DNA from: Paragyromitra xinjiangensis
Lineage: Eukaryota; Ascomycota; Pezizomycetes; Pezizales; Discinaceae
Direction of reading: 5' to 3'
Assembly (NCBI GenBank): GCA_038503065.1
Contig: JBCAMK010000012.1
Coordinates: forward strand, 1,426,001 to 1,490,000
Length of the DNA stretch: 64,000 bases
Shown here: positions 45,323-56,406 of the stretch, piece after piece
Layout: each line of letters begins with the position of its first letter
Position numbering within the stretch: the stretch's first letter is position 1
Made by a program: the position numbers and the translations under genes
The notes under the pieces: model-generated
The model's database searches: none
Told to the model about the DNA's origin: nothing
Seen by the model: only the letters and a program-made list of their open reading frames with translations

Positions 45323-45471
45323 CCGTAGTAATTGGCGAGTAGCCTCATGGGGGTATTGCAAAGTATGGGAAAAGAACAGCATGGAACCTTCCTATTCCGG
45401 TCTGGCCTACCATTTTTTGGTGGTGTTCTTTTCCCATACTTTGCCGTGAGGCTACTCGCTAATTACTACGG
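45323..45471. mobile_element. 149-bp MITE-like hairpin element
   Basis: Arms of roughly 60 bp starting CCGTAGTAATT at 45323 and ending AATTACTACGG at 45471, with TA directly outside both ends (45321-45322, 45472-45473). The arms share GGCTACTCGC-type and CAAAGTATGGGAAAAGAAC blocks. The loop is short. It sits next to the repeat mosaic at 45243-45322. Confidence 0.75.
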
Positions 45472-45473
45472 TA

Positions 45474-47059
45474 TGTTTCCAGTGATGGTACCCATGCTGA
45501 TGTTTCATTTAGTCGAAGCAAGCTCTGTGCAGAGCAATATTGGTGCGACACGATCGGTCTCTTCATGGTCAGCCAGGCGCAGACTTGGCTGTTTCTCGGC
45601 AGCGACGTGAACAGCGAAGACTAGGGCTCCCTCGCATCAGCTCTTTATTCGGCAAATTTTTTTCATCCAAGCACAACAATCCCCAAAGCCTAGCCCAACA
45701 CCCAACCCCAATACCTATCTGCCCTGGGCCGATTGAAGGTGTGGCAATTGCGCAAAGGAGCCGATAGTCTGGCTACTTGCAAAACCCTAAACCTTAGATC
45801 CTCCAATTATATCTTTCCGTTAGGAAAGGGTGTTATTTATCCTACATGTAGCTATGGCCTAATAGAAGGATCATGGAACGTTCCTCTGGCCCTTTACACA
45901 GAAAATTTTCACCATATAACACGTATAATATACTTGGAGCATAACAACTGCCACAAAGCCTTGTGCCGCCTCACTTATTAAGAGTAGTTAACGGTTATAT
46001 GTATCTTGCCTACTAGGAAACAAAGCCTTTCGGTTTTTATGTGTTAGGCCAGGCGTGATGGAAAAAACCGTGTTAAAACGGGTCAACTAAAATTTAAATG
46101 TAATAGATTAATATTTCATATAAGAGAAGTCCAAGAAACGAACATAGGTTATAGTCCTGTGCGCCTGAATTCAAACGTCAAACGGCTGTCACCATTACTG
46201 AATTAGTATCTGAGTCTTATAATCTGAAGTGAGCCTAGCAAATGGTATTTCTCAGAAAACACGTGTGGGTCTGTGGGGCTTCAGAATAGTCTTTGGGTCG
46301 GCTGGGAACCGCAGAATTTATTCTTTACAAGAAAACTAGAATACATACATGCAGTCTCTATTATGAACCTAGCACTCTTATATCCTAAATAATTCTTCCG
46401 CTATTCCAACTTGGTTGGCTATAACCTGGGGGAAGCAACTTAGATATCCCCTTTCCAAGCAATATATGAGCCAAGTACCTATTCTTTTGGGGGTTTTATA
46501 TGTTTCTAAAGGCGTAGTGGCGTTTACGTTGCGCTCTTAGTCCAAGTGTATACCATGCCTAGTCATCCCGGCTGTAAACCTCTACCGACCCAACACGGTA
46601 ATCCGGGTTTCCCAAATGCGGTAACCCGTATACACACAACGTTAGCGGTATATACAGTGACGTATGAAATATTAACGGCGATGCCGTGTTGACGATGTAT
46701 GCAAGACTTATATAAAATAAGATTGGTCCGAGACAATCTAAGACATATTGCCTAGGCCAACTATGTCTGCCTCTACCAATCCATTTCCACAAACGCTCAG
46801 CCTTGAATAATAAGAGTTTTCTCTCACTTGAATTTCAACGGAAAGAATCGTTCGAGGTGCACATGGGGGCCATTAGCGCAGACAGTCACATCTCAGTACA
46901 AATCGCTATAAGAGTTGATAGTTCCTCCCTCTGTATTTTGGTTCCTACCTGATCCTACCCCAAATCAAGCAAGTCTCGGAAGACGGGAGTGAGTCTTCCC
47001 AGATATTTTCAACCCTCTTATTGAGACACCGAGTTAACCACTAACAGTTTATCCAACCA
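45474..47059. other. Gene-poor DNA, nothing recognised
   Basis: ORFs at 45540-45767 and 46559-46792 lack recognisable motifs or a credible start. A TATAAG at 46907 precedes small ORF B. Confidence 0.45.
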
Positions 47060-47293
47060 ATGTCTCCTATCCACCTCCACCTTTTTACGTGTGCATGTAA
47101 CTCGATAAAGATTCTTTGTTGTTTGGCCAGCGAAGACATTTCATCTTTACTTCTAGACTCGGACCAAACGTCCATAGCGCCCCGACCGAAGAAGCTACTG
47201 AATATGAGCTATCCAGCAATTCAAACACCAGAGGTGGATGCAAGTCGGGATCCAACAAATCATCCAGTTGAAACCTCACCTGATATAGCTTAA
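47060..47293 (+). CDS. Small paralogous ORF B (77 aa), unknown family
   Basis: Unrecognised 77-aa protein, paralogue of the ORF at 44052. It begins MSPIHLHLFTC, then IKILCC, LLDSDQTSIAPRPKK, and ends with SRDPTNHPVETSPDIA. It shares the position of the first Cys, the CC pair, and the C-terminal QT-x-E-x-D...P-x-x-E pattern with ORF A. The ATG is in a reasonable context (CCAATGT), and a TATAAG lies about 150 nt upstream (46907-46912). Divergence from ORF A is high, so the duplication is old. Function unknown. Confidence 0.5.
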   Translation: MSPIHLHLFTCACNSIKILCCLASEDISSLLLDSDQTSIAPRPKKLLNMSYPAIQTPEVDASRDPTNHPVETSPDIA

Positions 47294-49053
47294 CTGGTAT
47301 ATTACTACACGGCAACGTGACTCCTTGAAATTAGATGTTCCTCCCTGGGCTTATATTTCTCTAACTAGCCGTTCAGGGCCTAAAGTAGAGAGGCAGAAGC
47401 AGAGAGACTTGACATCAAGAGAACCATGAACGACACGGCTTTAGTCAACGAGAAAGAAAAGCGAAATTTAGAAATCAAGCACGTATCTAGAGGGAGGAGC
47501 TCTGTGCGATACTTTGTATTTGTAGTGACGATGATCGACGATATATGTGATAAGGCGTGGAACTTCAAATACTCGTCACAATATTAGTCCACATTCCTCA
47601 GGAGTGATGATTTAGGACGTGCATACATCGCTCTACTCCATAGCTGAGGGATATATGTAGCGGTTTGGGATTGCGCCTTATCTATCAAGTAAATTGGAAG
47701 TGGCGGGTTGAGGGAGTTTCTGCATGCTCTAGGATACGGGCTGCGGACGACTTCCACCTAACATGCATGGTGTCGGCCAATCAGCCTGCCTTCAGGTTCG
47801 TCCATCCGGCAGAAACGACCTCTAGCTAGCGATTACTGAATCTGCCAGTAAGGGTCACTGTTACCTAACCAAAAATGGCTCGCATTTCCTATTTAAGAGT
47901 TTTATGAGGCGAACATCGCATTGTCTAGGAATCTGGACACATACCAGACAATATTAAAAGTGCCCTAGCCGCAAAATCCGGGTTCTAATACTTGAGATGC
48001 TAAGGATGACAAAAGCCTGGCACAGAGCCTTATTTAAACGTATATAGTCCGGAGCTCGACATACCATTTATCATTAATAGCGAAATGGCCTGGACTAGAC
48101 TGAGCTGAAAACCTTACTCAAAACTACCTTACTTGGGAAGCAAGTGATTGACTTTGACAGCAACCTCTCATCCCAACAACTGTTTTAGCATTTCTCCCAG
48201 CTTTTCCGAGGGCTGTTTTGGGATTGCCATCTCGTCATTACTAAGAATATACGGTAGTGAGAGTCTTTGGGTATTTGAGTAGCGGAAAGCACATGTGCCC
48301 CCGTTCCCCTCAGCGACTGCCGATAGAATATCGTAGCATTTTGTGAAATTCTTTCTGTGTGCAGGTGCGACATGCATAATTATAATACAGTGCCAAAAAG
48401 GGGGATGCGATTGGTACAGCATTTTTACAGTATTCTAAGAAATGCTGGATTAATTCCGCAGTGCTACGGGATTTATCAGCAAATGCAGCAGCGCTCCAGA
48501 ATTGATACAGCATTTTCTAAAAATACGGTAGTAGATCCACCCCATTTTTTGGTACTTTACTCTTAGCTCAAGATGCCGCTAGGAGGGTTTTTGGCATCGT
48601 GATAGAAAACATGAAACATTAATGTGGTTATGTATGTTTTGCCCACTAGCGCATGGAATGAATTCCAAAACAACAACCGCTTTATTAATACTAATCATAC
48701 ATGTACGGAGCTGGGCTTGGCTTGGTCGTTAACCGGACATTATCTCCGGTCGCGATACGATTTGGAGGTTACAGATTTATGTGGCACAAAAATATCATGG
48801 CGCTGCAACGAGATGCCTGACCCTGAAGATGGCTGTGCGGCTCTGCGGGCTTCTCCGACGGCTACGGCGTGCCCAGAGATTTGCGAATCGGCATCGTGCG
48901 TAACCCCGCGTCATACCGAGTCCCTGGCCCCTAGTTCCGAGTCCTAACGTCCTCCCATCCATCTTAAAAAAACAAATTCTACATCTATTCACCTAAGCGT
49001 TTCCACTCTTGTCCCACCCTTCACGTTTCAGAAGTCTACCTGCGACCCTAGAA
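47294..49053. other. Intergenic upstream of CAF16 with weak coding-like relics
   Basis: A minus-strand frame at 48422-48168 (includes LPYILSNDEMAIPKQPSEKL) looks partly coding but has no family. Short repeats of a TACAGCATTTT motif (48414, 48506) flank this stretch. Nothing else was recognised. Confidence 0.4.
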
Positions 49054-50152
49054 ATGGTTGTCGAAGCTCCATCGATCCATATTAAGGACCTCACGTACAA
49101 TTTTCCTGATGGCAGTGAGGGGCTGAAAGATATCAATGTGGACCTTCCCCCAGGCAGTCGGACATTGTTGATCGGTGGTACGTCTAGTGTTGTAGGGAAT
49201 ATGTGGATTAGGAACAACGAGGTACTGATAGAACAAATGGGGAAATAGCGAATGGGGCTGGTAAAACGACTTTGTTGCGACTCGCTTCCGGTACGTAAGA
49301 AATTACCTGGTTATGTAGAATATATCCCCGACAACAGCGGATAGATGCATTAACGGCCCGTGTCACAGGCAAGAAGCTGACTACGAACGGAACATTGCTG
49401 ATCGGCGGTGTGGACCCGTTTAAGATGGGTCTTGAAGGCGTGACTTATCTTGGTCTTGGTATCATTACCCCCCCCTTCCCTCTCATTCATCACCACTTCC
49501 CTCCATTAACTAATCAGCGGAATTTAGAATGGGTCCTGAACCCAATCGTGCGTAACGACATCTACGTGCACGAGCTCCTCGCCAGCGTCGGTGGTGACGC
49601 GTACCCCGCACGCCGAGATGAGTTGATCCGTATACTAGATATCGATGTCGACTGGCGCATGCATCAAGTCTCCGATGGTACCTCATCCACCCTTCAATAA
49701 ATAACCCCCCATCTAACCCTCTCGCAGGTGAACGTCGTCGTGTTCAATTAACGATGGGTCTTCTTCGCCCTTGGTCCATCCTCCTCTTGGACGAAGTCAC
49801 CGTCGATCTAGATGTCTTGGCGCGTAGCCGTTTCCTCTCCTTCCTCGCGACAGAGACTCGAACCCGAGCTTGTACGATTGTCTACGCTACGCATATTATG
49901 GATGGGTTGGCGGGGTGGCCGACTCATCTGGTGAGGATGACGTTGGGGACGATTAGGAAATACGGACCTGTAGATTCATTCAATCTCCCTGCGCACCCAA
50001 CAGGAGGGGAGGCAGGCGGACTATTTAGAAATTCCGCGTTGTTGGAATTAGTGCTAGAGTGGCTTCAGGAGGATCTAGATGAGAGAGGGCCGAGGAGTAG
50101 GAGAAAGACGGAAATGACCACGTATGGTAATATTGGACGTGGGTCGTGGTAA
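49054..50152 (+). CDS. CAF16: Caf16-type soluble ABC ATPase (CCR4-NOT associated)
   Basis: ABC-class ATPase without membrane domain, known in yeast as a CCR4-associated factor. Exons 49054-49177, 49249-49290, 49369-49458, 49528-49677 and 49728-50152 give 276 aa. Seen: the start block [20 protein letters not shown], Walker [10 protein letters not shown] (assembled across the first junction), [36 protein letters not shown], an ABC signature of the divergent Caf16 form [15 protein letters not shown], Walker [12 protein letters not shown], and the H-loop [18 protein letters not shown]. The C-terminal part after GTIRKYG is Gly/Arg-rich and less conserved. All junctions keep phase 1. Several Walker-A-region ORFs in the genomic frame are interrupted by introns, so no long single ORF exists. 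Confidence 0.94.
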
Positions 50153-50786
50153 GAGGGGAGGGGGATGAAAAATGAGAGGTAGGTGAGAGATTTGATCGCT
50201 GGATGGGTGTTGGCTTAACACAGCACCCTCAGCGAACGGTAAGGCTATGAGTTTCACCTTTTTCCTTGGCTTTTTTTCGGTTTTTGGCTTTGGCAAGTAT
50301 GCTTCGTTTGAGCGCTCAATTGGTACGTTACAGGTAGGAACACTACATATTACTATTGCCAGTTAGAGATATGCATAGCAGACAGGCGTAAACGGTGATT
50401 CAACAACACCTCGTAGTTTGTTTGGTTTTTAGAAAAAGAGTTAGAAAAAAGAGAAAAAAGAGGGGGGGAAGGAGGAAGTGCCGTAGTTGGAGAGTGGTAA
50501 TGGACCATGCCATACCAATCCGGCAAGGGAAATTAGGGAATTCGGAGATCTTGATACATTGGCACTGCAATAAATTCAAGTTGGTCTGGCTTCAAGTACA
50601 TTCCATGCTAACGTTGCTACATCATCATATCGTGATGTGTATCACCATCTTTCAAGAACCAGTATCCTATATGCTATAATAAGATACTTTATAAGACATG
50701 ACTATCGTCTCTCTCAATATTTTACTCCACAGCTCTATCATATCATAATCTATCCTATCTACGGCCTGATTGCTGATTCCACGGAG
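50153..50786. other. Intergenic downstream of CAF16
   Basis: Nothing recognised. A G/A-rich stretch lies at 50440-50480. Confidence 0.45.
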
Positions 50787-51038
50787 ATGGTCAACATTCT
50801 AACCCATATCTTTGCCAAAAATGCAAAACCCACTGACACAGAAACTACTGACACAACTCCCACCGACAAAAACCCCACCATAGCTCTCTCCGGCACCAAA
50901 ACCCCTAACCCAACCACAAAAACCACACCCGCACCCACAAAAATCACTACATACGTCGTAAGTGCGCCCCAAAAGTCACTAGGTACCAGAGCGATCTTAG
51001 GTAGTCAAAAACCGAACGAGCAATATTGCGGGGAGTAA
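50787..51038 (+). CDS. Candidate small Thr/Pro-rich ORF (83 aa)
   Basis: ATG at 50787, 83 codons. The start is MVNILTHIFAKNAKPTDTET, followed by a Thr/Pro-rich middle and a Gly/Lys end (GTRAILGSQKPNEQYCGE). No domain is recognised. The composition could be a disordered small protein or a chance ORF in C/A-rich DNA. Confidence 0.25.
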   Translation: MVNILTHIFAKNAKPTDTETTDTTPTDKNPTIALSGTKTPNPTTKTTPAPTKITTYVVSAPQKSLGTRAILGSQKPNEQYCGE

Positions 51039-51813
51039 TGGGTGTGATATGAGCGGCTAGAGTCTTTTTCGATTAGGTTAGTAGGTTAGTTGGCCGGTTA
51101 TGCCCTAGATTTTCGTACATGTTACTTGCATGTATAGGGAAGGGGATTACTATGATTTGATAGGTAGATCACGGGTTCAATAAATAGAGTATATTTGCCG
51201 TATTAGTCAGCAAAAGTGCATCATAGCTTATCACTCGACAAACCACCTTTCTGATGCTCTCTTCTGATTTCTTCAGGTAGCCAAAGCCCAATTACGGGTA
51301 GTCGAGCCGATTTCTTACAACCCACCTAAACAGAGCATCACCAAATTCCCAACCTAACCACACCAGCCAAGAAGCTTGGCGTCACAAAAGCGCATCACGG
51401 GATCGAACCAGCCCAAGAAATACACGAGTGATAATCTATGATGCAACTACAAGTTCTCACCATTCTAAGCCCACATTGACATCATCCCTAAACCACCCCT
51501 TAACCGACCCCACCCACTTCCAAATAAGACAGAAAAAAAACCAGTATACGAGAGCGAAAATGAATCGAAATTAAACCATGCACAAGAACATATTTCCTCA
51601 CCACAGACCAACTATGAGAAAAATAAATATAAAAAAAGAAACAAAAAGATATTTCATTTTTGCGCCAGATGGGATAAAAAAAAACTTCAAACAACCCTAC
51701 TTTCTTCCTCCCCTACAGCATCACCTTTTCCCTTCGTTCCTTCTATGAGACGCCTTCATAAAATATCCTGATATGCGGTCTATAGCAATTCGAATCCCAC
51801 AGACGTTCTAAAT
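51039..51813. other. Intergenic, VRG4 3' flank
   Basis: A-rich on the plus strand at 51520-51690 (T-rich in VRG4 sense), consistent with a 3' UTR. No gene seen. Confidence 0.45.
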
Positions 51814-53162
51814 TTATGCCTTCCCGCCAAATCCATCCCTCATGCTCTGTGAGCTCGCAGATGTAATTGGGTTGCTCACTGGCAACACTCCGCTCTTGGC
51901 CTTTGATTGCTTAACCTTTGCCAAAGCATACACGATTCCAGAGAGAAAACCGATAGCGATAGCCTATGTCTCATTAGAGCTTTTTCCTCTGGCCCTCTTA
52001 AGGATAGAAACTTACAGTAACACCGGCCAATGTAACTGCCGCATCGAAGAATACCAGTCCGGACAACGCAATTGGAAGCTTGTTAAGCGCACCAACCATG
52101 CTGTAGGTCGTTGAGGATGTAACACGCACGCACCATGCGGAGGTGTAGGAGATGAAGACGGAGGACAGACCGGAGAAGATCATGGCGAGGATAAGGTTGT
52201 TGCGACGGTCTTCAGGGAAGTTGGCAGAGATGTTGGCGGAGCTCCAGTCCTCGAGGAAGAGAGAGCAGGCGAAGAGAACAGGAATGGAGAGGAGGTTGTT
52301 GTAGAACATAGCTGGAGGACATTAGCAGGGTTCTGAGGAATAGAAGGAAATGCTACTGGGATTGAAACCCCACTTTATTTAAAGGATGACGTACTATCAA
52401 AATCCTTGAAGTTGGTGAGCTTGATTCGCTTCCTCATTCCAAGAACGTAGCTTGCGCTCGACAAGCAGTTAACCAACACCCAAATATATCCTGCATTCAG
52501 CGTGCTCAATGCCTGTGCCGTCTCAGTGCTATCATGGCCATACGAGCTCAAAGCAGCGCTGATATCAGCCCAGGCGGCAACGACACTCGACAACACCATA
52601 AGACCGAATGAGAACAAAGCCATCCCAGACACGGATCCACCGAACCACAACACTTCACCATAGGCAATCAAGATGATAGTCAAGTTCTTGAAGATGGTGT
52701 AGACGGGGATGGACAGGAACTGTAGGGCCTTGGACGACGTGTAAATCATAGTGATGAGCAACAACGAGATGGGGAACCATTTTCGGGCCTCGTCAGCGTT
52801 GAAGTCGCGGTAAGTAATGATATTTGCGGATTTGCAGAGTTGGATAGCGACAACACAGACAACGTTCTGTTCTTGTGGATCAGTAATGTTTGATATTGTA
52901 TATGGGAGGGAGCTAACGAACTTACCTGGATGCATAGTAGGAAAAAGTTCAGGTTAAAGTCTACACCACCCAACACGTATTTGTTCGTGACAGTCATGAG
53001 GATACTCGCGCCACAGTACGCCAAAATTGGGACCAACGGGCTTGAGGGGATGGGGGGCGCGGAGCTACTGTGAGATGGCCGCGGGGGGATAAACGGCTTG
53101 TCGTCATCGCGGTCCGAGCCAATGTCGACGCGGAAGGAATCTTGTTTCTCCTTTTCAGCCAT
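51814..53162 (-). CDS. VRG4: Golgi GDP-mannose transporter Vrg4
   Basis: Nucleotide-sugar transporter that brings GDP-mannose into the Golgi for mannoprotein and glycolipid synthesis. Exons 53162-52926, 52866-52395, 52311-52016 and 51963-51814 give 384 aa, the usual length. Seen: a cytosolic N-terminus, [19 protein letters not shown] (first helix), [56 protein letters not shown], the nucleotide-binding [10 protein letters not shown], and the GDP-mannose signature [18 protein letters not shown], then [18 protein letters not shown] and a Ser-rich tail ending GFGGKA. About ten hydrophobic segments. The last exon is short and only found by splicing at 52015/51964. It is divergent from ELP2. Confidence 0.95.
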
Positions 53163-53759
53163 TGCTAGTTTGTTTCTTCGGTGGTGGTGGGAAGGTTTAT
53201 TGAGGAGGAGGCTCGCCGAGACACTGCCGAGGACGTTGAAGAAAGAGTGACTAGTGAAGGAGAGAGGAGGGAAGGAGGGAGGAGGGGGAGTAGGATGGGG
53301 GATAGGATGGGGGTGTCTAATAGGGTAGCTATGTAGGGGGTTGTTGCTGGCAGAGTAGGGCAGGGCAGTCAGCAATGAGAACTGTCAAATAGGAGGTCAG
53401 ACTCGGTGGAGACGAAAGATAGGAGACACGAATAATTAGGTACCGAAGCCCTAAGAATAGATGGGAGAAGAAAGCGAAAAAAGAAAAGAGAAAATCAAAA
53501 AGAAGCCGAAATTTAATCGACACGGAATCGGGCAGGGGAGAGAAGCTGACGCGGAAATTGACTTAGATCCTGGACAAAGATCCGATAGATAAAAAACGAG
53601 TTTGAGCGAAAGGGGAAGAAAGGGGCCTGTGGCTGACAACTCTTTTTTTATCTGTGGCACAGCTATCTGTGGCGGTGCTCTCTGCCCCACGCCTCACCCC
53701 GCCAACTCCCCATCACGAAAACTCACTCAACTCCTCCTCTCCTAACTCACCTCTTGAAG
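53163..53759. promoter_or_regulatory. Divergent promoter VRG4 / ELP2
   Basis: 597 bp shared by two divergent housekeeping genes. It is purine-rich toward VRG4 (53180-53330) and CT-rich just before ELP2 (53690-53755). No individual site is assigned. Confidence 0.5.
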
Positions 53760-56406
53760 ATGGTATCTGTCGACTGTCCCTTCATCTCTATCGGGGCAAA
53801 TAGACATCCCTCTGCTGCCGACTGGTCTCCTTCAGGTCTTCTTGCTTTTGGTGCTGGTTGTTGCGTAGCGCTATGGAATCCGCTGGTACGTACCCGTCGT
53901 CGTCATTCTCCACATAGCTTCCCCTGTGTAATATATCTAACACGGATCGTCCAGGACCCTTCTCTTCGTGGCGTCCACGCAACCCTCAAAGGCCACGCTG
54001 ACCGCGTCAATGCTGTCCGCTTCCTCCCCGGCCAGTCCCCCGACACCGATATCTTGCTCAGTGGCTCTGTTGATCAGAGCATCAAGGCATGGTCGAAACG
54101 CTCTGGTTTCAGCACCGTCTGGACTAGCGCGGAAGGTACGCATAGGGGATCGATCAACGCAATTGCAACGTGTGCTGGGGACCCGAGTGTCTTTGCTGCT
54201 GCTTCTGCTGATGGCACTGTTGCCGTTTACCGTATCACTACCACCGAGGACGCTGTACAGGTTACACACCTCCAGTCTCTTTCTACTGCACCGAAATTCT
54301 ACCCTCTCACGCTGGCTATCGCAACTCTCCCATCTACGGCCTCTACCGCCCCAGCACTTATCCTAGCTGTTGCTGGTTCTTCAACATCTATTTCCATATA
54401 CCTCGCTGCAAGCTCAACCACCCCATTTGCACATCAAGCCACACTATCCGGACACGAGAACTGGATTCGCTCTCTCTCATTCACCCCCGAAGACCCCCTC
54501 AACCCACAAAACTCAGACCTACTCCTCGCCAGCGCCTCACAAGACAAATACGTACGTCTCTGGCGAGTCCATTCAGGGTCTGTCCTCCCACCAGCCACAG
54601 CAAAAGACGACACAAAGACCTACGGTCTATCTACACGACTTTCAAATAAAGCACACCAGCTACGTATTGATGCTGATAATGTCTGGAGCGTTACATTTGA
54701 GGCTCTACTCATGGGCCATGAAGACTGGGTATATGCTGCTGCATGGCGTCCTGGAACACTACAACTGTTGTCTGCATCTGCGGATTCATCGCTCGGGGTG
54801 TGGGCGCCTGAGGTGGAGAGTGGGGTTTGGGTTACGACAAGTAGGCTTGGGGAGATTAGTGATGTGAAGGGAGCCTCGACAGCGACGGGGTCGGTTGGTG
54901 GGTTATGGACTGGGTTATGGAGTCCTGATGGTGGGAGCATAGTCGCCTTTGGGAAGACTGGGAGTTGGCGTGTGTGGCGGTGTGTTGATGGTGGGGATCG
55001 GTGGTTGCAGGAGGTGGGAGTGAGTGGGCATGTTAAAGATGTGATGGGGTGTAGTTGGGGGAAGGAGGGTGCTTATTTGTTGAGTACGGGCTTGGATCAG
55101 ACGACGAGATTGTTTGCGGAGTGGGTGAGAGAGGGTGGGAGAAGTTGGCATGAGATGGCGAGGCCGCAGATTCATGGGTATGATATTAATTGTGTAGAGG
55201 CACTGGGGGGAAGTAGGTTTGTGAGTGGGGCGGATGAAAAGTTGGTGAGGGTGTTTGATGAGCCGAAGGGGGTTGCAGCTCTGTTGGAGAAATTGTGTGG
55301 GATTCGGGAAGAGTCTATGGTTGGTTATCCCTCGTTTTTACAACTCTGGCCAAGCCATTCACGTGATCACCCATCGAGTGATACACTATGTCTCACATAG
55401 GAAGATTCACCGAGTGATACTTAATGATCTATTAACATCTACAGTCCTCTATGCCCGATGCAGCTAATGTGCCTGTTCTGGGCCTCTCCAACAAAGCCAC
55501 CGACGATGAAGCCCCACTTCCACTTCCCAACGGCCTTGTACCTGACGAATCCCTCCCCCCTGCGCTCGGTACCTCCTCAGGTATCCTCGACGCCCTCTCC
55601 CACCCCCCTCTCGAAGACCATCTCTGCCGCCACACACTATGGCCTGAACACGAAAAACTTTACGGCCATGGCTACGAGATCTCCACAATCGCCGCATCAC
55701 CCGACGGCACTCTCGTCGCTACCGCCGCAAAGGCCAGCACTGCTGAACACGCCGTCATCCGTCTCTTCGAGACATCTACCTGGCGCGAGGTAAAGCCGCC
55801 ACTCGCAGCACACTCACTCACCGTTACAGGATTATCATTTGGCCCCCGTGGAAGACTATTGAGTGTTGGGCGAGACCGCGCATGGGCCGTGTTCGAGAAC
55901 CGCGACGGATGGAAGCTAGTCGAGCGGCGTGAGAGGGGTCACGGGAGGATGATATTAGACGGATCGTGGGCACCGGAGAAAGTACAAGGTGATGTATTTG
56001 TGACCGCTGGAAGAGACCGGTGTGTTAAGATCTGGAAACGGCTAGAAGGAGCGGCGTGGGAGTGTGTGGGTACGGTGAAGTTCGAGGTGCCGGTTACCGC
56101 GGTTGACTTTTTGAGTGTTGTGGTAGAGGGGTGGTGTTGGTTCGCAGTGGGGCTCGAGGATGGTGGGGTGTTGATTTATAGGTTGGCGGTGGAGGATGCG
56201 GCGAGGGTGGAGGAGGTGGTGAAATTGGATGATAAGTACGTTACGTTGTGTTGTGGTGGTGATCGGGTGGCTAATTTTGTTGTAGGATTACGCCGGATAA
56301 GGCGGTTACGCAGATTGCGTGGCGGCCTGTGGGTGGTGAGGGGAGGTGGGAGATGGCTGTGGCGAGTGAGGATTGTTCGGTTAGGGTTTATGGAGTTGGG
56401 TTATAG
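53760..56406 (+). CDS. ELP2: Elongator complex subunit 2 (WD40)
   Basis: Double beta-propeller subunit of Elongator, which modifies wobble uridines in tRNA. Exons 53760-53885, 53955-55319, 55445-56235 and 56286-56406 give 800 aa, the normal size. Seen: ISIGANRHPSAADWSPSGLL, LKGHADRVNAVRFLP, DILLSGSVDQSIKAWSK, LSGHENWIRSLSFTP, LLLASASQDKYVRLWRV, the Elp2 hallmark LLMGHEDWVYAAAWRP, GHVKDVMGCSWGKEGAYLLS, IHGYDINCVEAL, then after intron 2 DAANVPVLGLSNKATDDE, LWPEHEKLYGHGYEISTIAA, and C-terminal repeats ending EDCSVRVYGVGL. Intron 1 (69 nt) is open and in frame. Intron 2 uses a GTTGGT donor. The start ATG at 53760 follows an unused in-frame TTG. Confidence 0.95.

Noticed and set aside
48168..48422. 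84-codon minus-strand ORF upstream of CAF16
   Set aside because: Its second half looks coding-like, but no family, promoter or partner exon could be supported.
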